A stretch of DNA of 16,974 nt from Phycisphaeraceae bacterium (GCA_029260695.1 JAJDCT010000278.1:1-16974); one strand, 5' to 3'; shown: positions 1-6,994, counted from the first letter of the stretch. Program-made: numbers and translations. The notes: generated by a model from the letters alone, not told the origin.

Positions 1-1
1 T

Positions 2-622
2 GAGGTCAACAAAACCTTCGGCGAAGAGGCCGGCCTCAAGGACGTCACCCTCTACATCAAGGGGCCGATGGCCTACGGGTATTTGTCGTGTGAGCGCGGC
101 ACCCACCGCCTCGCCCGTGTCTCGCCATTCAACGCACAGGGTAAACGCCAGACCAGCTTCGCCGCCGTCGACGTCATCCCCGAGTTTCCCGACACCGGCG
201 GCGTCGAGATCGACGACAACGACCTGGACGTCATGGCCTTCGCACGCTCGTCAGGCCCCGGCGGGCAGAACGTCAACAAAATCGCCTCCGCCGTTCGCCT
301 CACACACAAACCCACCGGCATCCAGATCGTCAGCTCCACACACAAGTCTCAGGAGCAGAACCGCAAGCAGGCCATGGGCATTCTTAAGGGTCGGCTCGAA
401 CTGATCGCCGAAGAACAACGCGCCGCCGAACTCAACGACGCTACAGGTGGGAAACTGGATATGGGTTGGGGCACACAGATCCGCTCCTACGTCTTCTACG
501 ACAACCGCGTCAAAGACCACCGCACCCACTACGAACAACCCAACCCCCAGAAAGTCATGGACGGGGATCTGCAGGGGTTTATCGATGCGGAGTTGAGAAG
601 GCGACGCCGCGCGAAGGGGTAA
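2..622 (+). CDS. prfB: Peptide chain release factor 2, 3' part (5' end outside window)
   Basis: The reading frame is open from base 2, so the gene enters from the left; 206 residues of the C-terminal part of the usual ~365 are visible. RF2 recognises UGA/UAA stop codons in the ribosomal A site and triggers peptidyl-tRNA hydrolysis. Seen directly: the stop-codon-reading tripeptide SPF (visible residues 41-43, in RVSPFNAQGKRQTSF), which separates RF2 from RF1 (PxT), and the catalytic GGQ loop (residues 87-89, bases 260-268) within SGPGGQNVNK. The family-typical WGTQIRSYV and LDMGWG-like segment and the ending DLQGFIDAELRRRR also fit. The GGQ context is GPGGQNVN rather than the more familiar GAGGQHVN of RF2. 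The 5' end, where many prfB genes carry a programmed frameshift, is not visible. It is unrelated to the flagellar genes downstream. Confidence 0.95.
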   Translation, partial: EVNKTFGEEAGLKDVTLYIKGPMAYGYLSCERGTHRLARVSPFNAQGKRQTSFAAVDVIPEFPDTGGVEIDDNDLDVMAFARSSGPGGQNVNKIASAVRLTHKPTGIQIVSSTHKSQEQNRKQAMGILKGRLELIAEEQRAAELNDATGGKLDMGWGTQIRSYVFYDNRVKDHRTHYEQPNPQKVMDGDLQGFIDAELRRRRRAKG

Positions 623-649
623 ACATCACACCCACAACGCATCTCAAAG

Positions 650-671
650 CCCACACGCTCCTGCGGGTGGG
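650..671 (+). terminator. Weak terminator-like hairpin after prfB
   Basis: CCCAC (650-654) pairs with GTGGG (667-671), with a further CG/CG step inside, 28 bases after the prfB stop. No T-tract follows, so intrinsic termination is doubtful. Confidence 0.22.
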
Positions 672-750
672 ACCGCTTGCACATCTGCTTGTTAATCTAG
701 GTTAGATCTATAGCAGCAATAATAAACCTTCCTGAAAACCCTTGCATCGG

Positions 751-831
751 GGCAAAAGCTATGGGATACTCCCATTTGCCTATCTCGTGCTAGGCCAGTC
801 GCCGGGGCAGCGGGATAAAGTATGTCCGCTG
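751..831 (+). promoter_or_regulatory. Structured leader upstream of the PEP-CTERM gene
   Basis: Two hairpins lie between prfB and the secreted-protein gene. The first has stem ATGGGA/TCCCAT (761-766/770-775) with loop TAC, extended by GGCAA/TTGCC (751-755/776-780) across a five-base bulge. The second has stem CAGCGG/CCGCTG (808-813/826-831), about 38 bases before the start codon. A weak promoter-like pair, TTGCAT (742-747), 17 bases, GATACT (765-770), overlaps the first hairpin, so the first structure could be DNA-level or RNA-level. I could not match it to a known riboswitch class. The rest of 623-869 shows nothing recognisable apart from an AT-rich patch at 690-735. Confidence 0.35.
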
Positions 832-869
832 TAGAACTTTGCCGAGTGCTTCTTTTACAAAGAAAAACC

Positions 870-2207
870 ATGACCCGATCTGTTTTATCCATCGTTGCTA
901 TCAGCACGATCATCCTCACTACCGCGTCTGCGGGTCATGCGGGCGTCGCTAGTATTCAAAGCTTGAGCGGCATTACCGGTGCCGAGGTGTATGCTACGTC
1001 GGACGGGTCGGTCGTTGTGGGGCAAGGCTTCTTGGGGTCCGGCCCTGAAGCCTTTATGTGGACACCCAGTGGTGGGGGAGTCAGCTTGGGCGATTTGCCC
1101 GGCGGTACATTCTCTAGTGCTGCCCTCGATATATCTGCGGATGGCTCGGTCGTTGTTGGGGCGGGCTCTTCCCCGTATGGGGGGCCGGGCTTTGAAGCCT
1201 TTCGTTGGACGGCCAGCGGCGGGATGATTGGCTTGGGCTACATACCCGGCGGGGGGAGGAGCAGCAGCGCGTGGGCCATGTCGGTGGACGGTTCGGTCGT
1301 GGTGGGGCTAAGTGATTCTCCATACAGGCAAGTGGAGGCCTTTCGCTGGACGGCCAGCGGTGGCATGGTCGGCTTGGGGGGCTTGGCTGGCCACTTCCTT
1401 GGTTTTAGCAAGGCGTTAGATACATCGGCGGACGGCTCCGTTGTTGTAGGGCAAAGCACTGCCAGTACCCTTATTCCCGAGGCTTTCCGTTGGACTCAGG
1501 CGGACGGCATGGTCGGCTTGGGCGATCTGTCCGGCGGTGGGTTAAGCAGCACTGCGAATGCCACGTCAGCGGACGGTTTGATCGTCGTGGGGCAGAGCGG
1601 GTCCACTTCTGGCTCTCAGGCGTTTCGTTGGGCACCAGGCGGCGGCATGGTTGGCCTGGGCGATCTACCCGGTGGTGACTTCAGTAGTAGTGCCAATGGC
1701 ATATCTGCAGACGGTTCGATCATCGTGGGGACAGGCGAGTCCGCATTCGGCGAGGAAGCATTTATATGGGATCAAGGCCATGGCATGCGTTCGCTACAGG
1801 ATGTTCTGACCACCGACTTCGGTCTTGACTTGACCGGCTGGCAATTGAAGACGGCTGTCGACGTCTCTGATGACGGCCTGGCCATCACTGGCATGGGCAT
1901 CAATCCTGACGGTTCTTTCGAAGCTTTCGTGGTAACTCTCCCCTTGGCGGGTGATCTCGACGGCGACGGGTTCGTCGGGATCAGCGACCTGAACATCGTC
2001 TTGGGCAACTGGAACCAGAACGTGCCACCCGGCGATCCGCAGGCAGACCCAAGCGGCGACGGGTTCGTTGGCATCGAGGATCTCAACATCGTCTTGGGTA
2101 ATTGGAACGCGGGCACGCCGCCGGGCGCAGCGAATAGCATCCCCGAGCCGGCGAGCCTCGGGGTGCTGGGGGTTGGTTGTGCGTGGGTATTGCGTCGGCG
2201 TGGCTGA
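870..2207 (+). CDS. Secreted HAF-repeat protein with dockerin-like motif and PEP-CTERM sorting tail
   Basis: 445 residues, a predicted exported or surface protein. I chose ATG 870 because it opens directly into a signal peptide (MTRSVLSIVAISTIILTTAS, probable cleavage after AGHA, residue 24); an earlier in-frame ATG at 822 would put 16 unrelated residues in front of it. Residues ~39-354 are seven copies of a ~50-residue module built on SADGSVVVG ... EAFRW ... GGMVGLGDLPGG, as in the extracellular HAF repeat family. Residues 361-382 and 392-413 are two near-identical dockerin-type calcium loops (DGDGFVGISDLNIVLGNWN-like). The last 22 residues (424-445) have the PEP-CTERM layout: IPEPAS, a hydrophobic helix, LRRRG, the signal for exosortase processing. 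The function of HAF repeats is not established; a role in the cell envelope or extracellular matrix is inference. It stands alone, with its own leader. Confidence 0.9.
   Translation: MTRSVLSIVAISTIILTTASAGHAGVASIQSLSGITGAEVYATSDGSVVVGQGFLGSGPEAFMWTPSGGGVSLGDLPGGTFSSAALDISADGSVVVGAGSSPYGGPGFEAFRWTASGGMIGLGYIPGGGRSSSAWAMSVDGSVVVGLSDSPYRQVEAFRWTASGGMVGLGGLAGHFLGFSKALDTSADGSVVVGQSTASTLIPEAFRWTQADGMVGLGDLSGGGLSSTANATSADGLIVVGQSGSTSGSQAFRWAPGGGMVGLGDLPGGDFSSSANGISADGSIIVGTGESAFGEEAFIWDQGHGMRSLQDVLTTDFGLDLTGWQLKTAVDVSDDGLAITGMGINPDGSFEAFVVTLPLAGDLDGDGFVGISDLNIVLGNWNQNVPPGDPQADPSGDGFVGIEDLNIVLGNWNAGTPPGAANSIPEPASLGVLGVGCAWVLRRRG
990..1931 (+). repeat. Seven in-gene HAF repeat units
   Basis: Seven imperfect coding repeats of roughly 120-170 bp, each containing an S(A/D/V)DGSVVVG-type strand; all but the last are followed by EAFRW-type and GGMVGLGDLPGG-type segments. 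The units differ in linker length. The last one (SDDGLAITG) is the most degenerate and closes the domain. Confidence 0.75.
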
Positions 2208-2230
2208 CCCTCCCAGCAATATCTCGGGGG

Positions 2231-2239
2231 TGCTACACT
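2231..2239 (+). promoter_or_regulatory. Extended -10 box close to the methyltransferase start
   Basis: TGC-TACACT fits an extended -10 element (TGn plus a TATAAT-like hexamer). It ends only 9 bases before the ATG at 2249, so a transcript from it would start within a few bases of the start codon. No good -35 is seen at the usual distance (2211-2216 reads TCCCAG). Confidence 0.35.
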
Positions 2240-2248
2240 GCCACCGCA

Positions 2249-3094
2249 ATGCCGAGGCCCGCTTCACAACTTGACGCCATCGCTACCAACCGTGCTTATT
2301 GGGACGATCGGGTGGAGGGGCATTGGCGGTCGGCGATGTATCGGCGGGCCGCGGAGGCCTTGCGCGGCGGGGGGCATTGCCTGCGTGATGAGATCGTAAT
2401 GGCGGTGGGGGAGGTCAAGGGTCAATCGTTGATCCAGTTGCAGTGCCACATGGGGATGGAGACGCTGTCCTGGGCGCGGCTGGGCGCGGAGGCGGTGGGG
2501 CTGGACTTTTCTAAGCCGGCGATTGATAAGGCCGAGTTCCTGCGCGACGAGCTTGGGCTCAAGGCCGAGTTTCATTGTGCGGATATCTATGATGCGCCGA
2601 AAGTCGTGGGTCGGCGTTTTGATGTGGTATTTCAGTCGGTGGGATGTCTGTGTTGGCTGCCGGATCTGAAGCGGTGGGCGGAAGTTGTGTCGGCGATGCT
2701 TGAGCCGGGCGGGCGGTATGTGTTGGATGATTGTCACCCGGTGTCGGATATGCTTGAGCAGGTGTCCGGGGGCGGGGGCGCGGACCATCTGGAGCCGGTG
2801 AATCCCTATTTGAATGGCGAGCCGATCGTGTTCACAGGAGGCGGGACGTATGCCGACCCGGACGCGTCGTTCACGCAGAACAAATCCGTCGAGCATGTGC
2901 ACCCCTTGGGCGATGTGGTGACCCGGCTGATCGAGGCGGGGCTGGTGATCGATCGGTTGACGGAATCATCGCGTTGCGAGTTCCCGCGCTACCCCATGAT
3001 GCAGCAGACCGGCCCGGATATGTGGGAGCTGCCCGGCAAGCTCCGCGGCGGGCTGCCGATGCACTACACACTGGTCGCGCGTAAGGATAAGTAG
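2249..3094 (+). CDS. Class I SAM-dependent methyltransferase
   Basis: 281 residues. A Rossmann-fold methyltransferase transferring a methyl group from S-adenosylmethionine to an unknown acceptor. Seen: motif I as LIQLQCHMGMETLSWARLGA (residues 61-80), an unusual QCHxGxxTL form of the common DxGxGxG loop; the acidic residue after strand 2 (GLDFSKPAID, D86); ADIYD (111-115); FDVVFQSVG (124-132); and LEPGGRYVLDD (151-161). The QCHxGxxTL version is typical of one subgroup of these enzymes and is not a defect. The start is ATG 2249; the frame is open upstream into the end of the preceding gene, but those residues look unrelated to the family. No Shine-Dalgarno sequence lies at the right distance, in line with a leaderless or near-leaderless message. 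It is followed by a strong hairpin. Substrate cannot be told from sequence. Confidence 0.88.
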   Translation: MPRPASQLDAIATNRAYWDDRVEGHWRSAMYRRAAEALRGGGHCLRDEIVMAVGEVKGQSLIQLQCHMGMETLSWARLGAEAVGLDFSKPAIDKAEFLRDELGLKAEFHCADIYDAPKVVGRRFDVVFQSVGCLCWLPDLKRWAEVVSAMLEPGGRYVLDDCHPVSDMLEQVSGGGGADHLEPVNPYLNGEPIVFTGGGTYADPDASFTQNKSVEHVHPLGDVVTRLIEAGLVIDRLTESSRCEFPRYPMMQQTGPDMWELPGKLRGGLPMHYTLVARKDK

Positions 3095-3106
3095 TTCGTC
3101 CCTCAG

Positions 3107-3125
3107 CCCCGGGCTCTGCCCGGGG
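3107..3125 (+). terminator. GC-rich perfect hairpin after the methyltransferase gene
   Basis: CCCCGGGC (3107-3114) pairs perfectly with GCCCGGGG (3118-3125) around a TCT loop, 12 bases after the stop codon. The stem strength and position suit a terminator, but there is no T-run, so it may be a non-canonical terminator or part of the repeat-rich block that follows. Confidence 0.4.
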
Positions 3126-3179
3126 ATCGGTGGGCCATACATCGCACAAGTTGGGAGTAACCCCCGGCGAAGCCGTGGG

Positions 3180-3363
3180 CCGGGGGCCGAGGGCAGATAG
3201 GCGGGCCGAGCGGGGGTGGACCGACTAATCGGCGTCCGATAATACCGGGGTCCATTTCGCCGAAGTCGCTGCCGGATAAAATCCCCGTAACCCTATCCAT
3301 ATTAACGTACTTACGCCCACTTTGACGATACGTCCAATTACCGGCCCAGTCCTCGGCCCCCGG
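3180..3363. repeat. 13-bp long-range inverted repeat
   Basis: CCGGGGGCCGAGG (3180-3192) is the exact reverse complement of CCTCGGCCCCCGG (3351-3363), leaving 158 bases between the arms. Each arm also takes part in a local hairpin. The arrangement resembles the ends of a small non-autonomous repeat element, though no target-site duplication was identified. Confidence 0.5.
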
Positions 3364-3439
3364 ATGTTCGGGGGGTTATGCCGAGGCCGATCTTCCGGAT
3401 GCTCTGGAGGCGGTGGTTTTTGGTCGATTACATGGTGGG

Positions 3440-3790
3440 ATGATGTCAACTGTATCTATAGATAACCAAGCTTTGCAAGGCCGTGCCCAAGATACCGGGG
3501 GGGGCGGGGTTGCCTTGGCAGACCGGCGGACGGTGGGGCGGTTGGTCGTGCCACCTAAGCGTTACAAGATGGGGGAGCTTGCCTCGGCGACGGGGCTTAG
3601 CCGACAGACGCTGCACAACTATACGAAGTGGGGATTGATCGGCGAGTCCGGCTGGACGCCCGGGGGGCACCGGCTGTACGACGAATCCGTCTTCGCGCGG
3701 CTCGAGCGGGTGATGCAACTCAAAGCCAAGCACACCGTCGAAAAAGTCCGCGAGCTTTTGGAACGTGAAGCCAGGGAACAGGCGGCGTAG
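3440..3790 (+). CDS. Short MerR-family transcriptional regulator
   Basis: 116 residues from ATG 3440 (a second ATG follows at 3443; GTG 3413 is also in frame, with GGAGG at 3406-3410 too close to it). GGTGGG at 3434-3439 is the only purine-rich stretch near the ATGs. Residues 42-110 form the MerR winged helix-turn-helix: YKMGELASATGLSRQTLHNY (helix-turn-helix), then KWGLI, TPGGHRLYDESVFARL (wing) and a final helix LKAKHTVEKVRELLERE. The protein ends right after the DNA-binding domain: no effector-binding domain and no metal-binding cysteines, so it is not a classic metal or drug sensor. The first ~40 residues are glycine-rich and probably disordered. Only 2 bp separate it from the TPR gene, so they are very likely co-transcribed and it may control that unit. 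Its target is unknown. Confidence 0.85.
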   Translation: MMSTVSIDNQALQGRAQDTGGGGVALADRRTVGRLVVPPKRYKMGELASATGLSRQTLHNYTKWGLIGESGWTPGGHRLYDESVFARLERVMQLKAKHTVEKVRELLEREAREQAA

Positions 3791-3792
3791 TC

Positions 3793-6357
3793 ATGGCAGA
3801 CGCACCCCCGATCCAACCCGACTCGTCCCCGCCCCCGGATTTACCCCCGGATATGCCTCAGGGTACCGGCGGCACCGGGTCCAGTCAGGATCTGTTGTGG
3901 TCGCAGGTCTGGCAGTTGCCGGTGCTGTTGTTTGGGCTTGGGTTATTGGTGATCGGGGTTTACCTGGCGTTGCCCGGGCACGACCCCGACGATTTCCACG
4001 GCCGACTGGCGAATGCTCAGACGTATATTGAGAAAGACCAGTTGGACGAGGCCGAGGCTGTGCTGGTCGAGGTCAAGGATCGGATGAACGAGGCCCCGGC
4101 GTCCGAGTTGGGTTACTTCTGGCAGCTCTACGCCGACCTGAACTTCCTGAAGCTCTATAAGAAAGGCGTGGTTGGTCAAGAGGGTGTGCAAGCCGCGTTG
4201 CCGACCTACGGGAAGGTCGTCGAGTATTACGGCAACGCGAAAGACAGCGGGCGCGAACTGCCCGGGCCATCGCTTCGTCATTACATCCGGTCGCTGGTCG
4301 CATTGGGCAAGGACAGGCAGGCGCTGGGCTTGCTGGATCAGATGACCGGCCCGCAGGCGGCGCAGCGTTACCTGATAGTGCGTGACATGATCGAACGCCG
4401 GCGCGGTGACAGCCCGGATGTGGACCTTGACTCTTTGATGCCATTGATGGATCGCTTCCGCGAGGACATCAAAGCGATCTCCGATCAGGCCCTCGCTCGT
4501 AAGCAAGAGGTCTGGGCGGACGGATTCCAGGCGTCTTTGCAGATGCAGGCGGGTGACCCTCAGGGCGCGATCACCTACCTGCTGCGTCGTATCCAGCGGC
4601 TGTCGCGCGACGGGGACGCCGACCTGGCCCCGCTGATTGTGAGGCTGGCGCAGGCGTACCAGGGGGTAGACGACCTTCAAAAAGCGGAGCAGCGTTACCT
4701 CCATGCCCAGCGCCGCGTCGATCCGACAGACGATCTGAACGCGGACATCCTTGTGGGGCTGGGGCAATTGGCGTTGACACAGGTGAACGGGGAGCAGGTC
4801 GAGCAGGCGTTGGAGTATTTCCGGTCAGCGGAGGAGGGCTACCCCTCGTCGACTGGGGCGCATATCTCCGCGCTGATTGGCCGTGCTGACTGCGAGGCGA
4901 GGCTTGGTGATCATGCGGCAGCCGGCCGTTATTTCGAGCTGGCGGTTTTAGAAATGCTGGACCGTACCCGGACGTGGGACCCGAGGCGCAAGCAGTCGTG
5001 GGACACGATCCACACGCAGTTCGAGCGTGCCGTGGACCTTGACGAATACGATCGCGCGAAGGATTACCTGGACGTGTTGGCTTTGCTGGAGGGTGAAAAC
5101 CTGTCGACGCAGCTGCTCCTGGACCTGGCGAGCACCTGCGAACGGGTCGCCGACCAGCGCCGTGAAGAAACCCGTGCCAGCGCCGAACGCCTGCCCGGGC
5201 AGCCGCCTTTAACAGCCGAGGCCCGTCGTTTGGCGAACCAACAGGCGGCCGACTACTACGCCCAGGCCGCGGGATATTATTACCAGCACGCCACGCAGAT
5301 CACCATCGAAGACAACACGCTGCACGGCCAGAGCCTGTGGAGCGCGGCGGCCAACTACGACCGGGCCCAGTTGTGGGACGAGGCGATCCGTGTCTACGAG
5401 CAGTTCATCCAGACACGCGACGGCGACCCCAAGCGCCTGCGTGCCATACGTAACCTCGCTAGCGCGTACATGGCCGACCGCCAGTACCTCCCGGCATTGG
5501 CGCAGTTCCAGAGTCTGGTCGAGAACTACCCACGCAGCCCCGAAACCTACAGCAGCCTGGTCATGATGGCCCGATCCCAGGACGCGGTCGGCCAACCCGA
5601 GCAAGCGATCCAGACGCTCACGACGGTGATCGATGACCACGAAGCGATCACGCCGGACAGCAGTGAATACCGCCAGGCATTGATCCAACTCGGTCGGCTG
5701 TACCACCGTCTGGGGGGCCAGGACTCCACCCTTTATGCACGGGCGATCGAGCTGTTGACCGAAGCCGTGCAGCGGTACGGGCAGACGGACGAGGGGCCCG
5801 GGCTGCGATTTCTGCTCGCCGATGCCAACCGGCGCAGCGTCCCCGCTTTGGATGAGCAGATTGCCACGACTCAATCCCAAGCCGCACAGGTAGGCCTTGA
5901 AGGCGAACGCAAAGATCGTCTGAAGCAGGCGCAAATCCTCTACAACAAGGCGATCAGCGGCCTGGAAGCCAAGAAAGCCGCGCTGACCCTCCTGGACCCG
6001 GTTGAGGATCTGTACCTGCGTAACGCTTACTTCTACCAGGCCGACTGCGCCTACGACCGTGGGATCTTCGAGCAGGCCATACAACTCTACAATACGGCCG
6101 CGAATAACTACTCCGACGACCCGGCATCACTGGTCGCTCGGATCCAGATCGTCAACGCACGTTGTGAGTTGGGGCAGTTCCAGTTGGCCAAGAACGCCAA
6201 CGACATGGCCCGAAGCCAGCTCGAGCGGATCCCCGACGAGGCATTTGAGGATGAGAACCTGCCGATGAAGCGTGAGCACTGGGAGGATTGGCTCCGCTGG
6301 ACCAGCGAGCGAAACCTGTTCAACAGCCAGGCCAGTGTCGAAGGCATCGGGGGATAA
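3793..6357 (+). CDS. Large membrane-anchored TPR-repeat protein, function unknown
   Basis: 854 residues, starting 2 bp after the MerR-type gene. Residues 1-33 are proline- and aspartate-rich with no lysine or arginine. Residues ~38-60 (QVWQLPVLLFGLGLLVIGVY) form the only clear transmembrane helix. The remaining ~790 residues are helical repeats of tetratricopeptide type, for example AQTYIEKDQLDEAEAVL (75-91), VRLAQAYQGVDDLQKAEQRY (~284), SAAANYDRAQLWDEAIRVYE, ASAYMADRQYLPALAQFQSL, and CAYDRGIFEQAIQLY near the end. TPR arrays bind other proteins, so a scaffold or assembly role is likely. There are no enzymatic motifs. It could serve envelope biogenesis, secretion or the neighbouring flagellum; the sequence does not decide. 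Large TPR proteins of this kind are frequent in Planctomycetota. Confidence 0.85.
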   Translation: MADAPPIQPDSSPPPDLPPDMPQGTGGTGSSQDLLWSQVWQLPVLLFGLGLLVIGVYLALPGHDPDDFHGRLANAQTYIEKDQLDEAEAVLVEVKDRMNEAPASELGYFWQLYADLNFLKLYKKGVVGQEGVQAALPTYGKVVEYYGNAKDSGRELPGPSLRHYIRSLVALGKDRQALGLLDQMTGPQAAQRYLIVRDMIERRRGDSPDVDLDSLMPLMDRFREDIKAISDQALARKQEVWADGFQASLQMQAGDPQGAITYLLRRIQRLSRDGDADLAPLIVRLAQAYQGVDDLQKAEQRYLHAQRRVDPTDDLNADILVGLGQLALTQVNGEQVEQALEYFRSAEEGYPSSTGAHISALIGRADCEARLGDHAAAGRYFELAVLEMLDRTRTWDPRRKQSWDTIHTQFERAVDLDEYDRAKDYLDVLALLEGENLSTQLLLDLASTCERVADQRREETRASAERLPGQPPLTAEARRLANQQAADYYAQAAGYYYQHATQITIEDNTLHGQSLWSAAANYDRAQLWDEAIRVYEQFIQTRDGDPKRLRAIRNLASAYMADRQYLPALAQFQSLVENYPRSPETYSSLVMMARSQDAVGQPEQAIQTLTTVIDDHEAITPDSSEYRQALIQLGRLYHRLGGQDSTLYARAIELLTEAVQRYGQTDEGPGLRFLLADANRRSVPALDEQIATTQSQAAQVGLEGERKDRLKQAQILYNKAISGLEAKKAALTLLDPVEDLYLRNAYFYQADCAYDRGIFEQAIQLYNTAANNYSDDPASLVARIQIVNARCELGQFQLAKNANDMARSQLERIPDEAFEDENLPMKREHWEDWLRWTSERNLFNSQASVEGIGG

Positions 6358-6381
6358 CCGGGGGATATCCGGGGGATGATC
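6349..6381 (+). repeat. Three 11-bp tandem repeats across the TPR gene stop
   Basis: Units GGGGGATAACC (6349-6359), GGGGGATATCC (6360-6370) and GGGGGATGATC (6371-6381), followed by a further GGG. The TAA stop (6355-6357) lies in the first unit. The exact 11-bp period places the G5 tracts on the same helix face. Confidence 0.7.
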
Positions 6382-6392
6382 GGGCAGGAACA

Positions 6393-6444
6393 GGGGCGCG
6401 TGCCCCAGGATGTAAGAAATTGCGCTCCGCGGCAGATTTTGCCG
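6393..6444 (+). terminator. Two small hairpins between the TPR and FlgN-like genes
   Basis: GGGGC-GCGT-GCCCC (6393-6406) and CGGCA-GATTT-TGCCG (6430-6444). Either could end the TPR transcript, but neither has a T-tract. The second lies in the region that should also contain the promoter of the downstream cassette. Confidence 0.25.
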
Positions 6445-6517
6445 ATAGCATCATAAGCCAGGGCAGGATGCCCGGCCGGACACGGCGCCGACGCCGCTTA
6501 CCGAATCGAGGTCATGG

Positions 6518-6994
6518 ATGACCGTGAAGACCCAGGAAAGCCCATCTCAGCAGGCCCTCGCGCTGCTAACCCTCCTTGCCGAGCAGCGGGACCTCTATCG
6601 GCAGCTAAAATCCCTCAGCGATCAGCAGGGCCAATGTATCCGTGACGGATCGACCGAACAGCTCCTGGCATTGCTGTCCAAACGCCAATCCGTCATCGAC
6701 AGCCTGTCCCGATCTAACACCCATGTCGCTCCTTACCGTGAGCGATGGTCTTCCATCTCCGAGTCGGTAGACCCCAGCCAGCGGGCGGGAGTCAAAGAGA
6801 TCCTCGACGAGATCGGGTTTTTACTCAATGAAGTCGTTGAGCAGGACGAGCGTGATCGGGACAAATTGAGGGGCGTTCAGAACCAGATCGGCACACAATT
6901 AAACAGGGTCGGCCAAGCCGGCCGGGCGGTCAAAGCCTACGGCCCACCGGCGACCAACCCCAAACCACCTACATTCACCGATCGTCAAGGATGA
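6518..6994 (+). CDS. flgN: FlgN-like flagellar export chaperone
   Basis: 158 residues. FlgN-type proteins bind the hook-filament junction subunits FlgK and FlgL in the cytoplasm and deliver them to the flagellar export gate. Seen: an almost wholly helical protein with the family pattern LLTLLAEQRDLYRQLKSLSD (residues 16-35), QCIRDGSTEQLLALLSKRQS (39-58), then a second long helix (KEILDEIGFLLNEVVEQDER, 93-112), and a proline-rich tail (YGPPATNPKPPTF). Length and layout match FlgN, and the context is flagellar. The start ATG 6518 has GAGG at 6508-6511, six bases ahead; another ATG at 6514 is out of frame. The next gene, a kinase, begins 44 bp downstream, so the two are probably in one operon. 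FlgN sequences diverge strongly, so the assignment rests on pattern plus neighbourhood. Confidence 0.7.
   Translation: MTVKTQESPSQQALALLTLLAEQRDLYRQLKSLSDQQGQCIRDGSTEQLLALLSKRQSVIDSLSRSNTHVAPYRERWSSISESVDPSQRAGVKEILDEIGFLLNEVVEQDERDRDKLRGVQNQIGTQLNRVGQAGRAVKAYGPPATNPKPPTFTDRQG

Larger units (their letters stand above)
3095..3439. other. 345-bp gene-free block rich in hairpins
   Basis: No convincing coding frame or RNA gene here. Besides the 3107-3125 hairpin it holds CCCCCGGC/GCCGGGGG (3161-3168/3179-3186, 10-base loop), a bulged stem GGACCGA/TCG-GC-GTCC (3218-3237), and a nested structure CCTCGGC/GCCGAGG (3351-3357/3380-3386) enclosing CCCCG/CGGGG (3358-3362/3369-3373). The part from about 3240 to 3350 is more AT-rich and probably contains the promoter of the MerR-type gene; TTGACG at 3322-3327 is a possible -35, but no good -10 follows. 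Confidence 0.6.

Noticed and set aside
740..835. c-di-GMP (GEMM-type) riboswitch
   Set aside because: Only short words such as GGGCAAA and TAGGCC are shared; the conserved tetraloop-receptor arrangement and the GGGACGCAAAGCC-like core are missing.
822..869. Earlier ATG start for the PEP-CTERM protein
   Set aside because: It places 16 residues before a well-formed signal peptide and lies inside a predicted hairpin (808-831).
3095..3439. tRNA or CRISPR array in the largest gene-free stretch
   Set aside because: No cloverleaf, CCA end or regularly spaced direct repeats; the structure seen is inverted repeats only.
6441..6448. GCCGATAG resembling a sigma-28 (FliA) -10 box upstream of the FlgN-like gene
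   Set aside because: No TAAA-type -35 lies at the required distance (6422-6429 reads GCGCTCCG); the bases are also part of a CGGCA/TGCCG hairpin.
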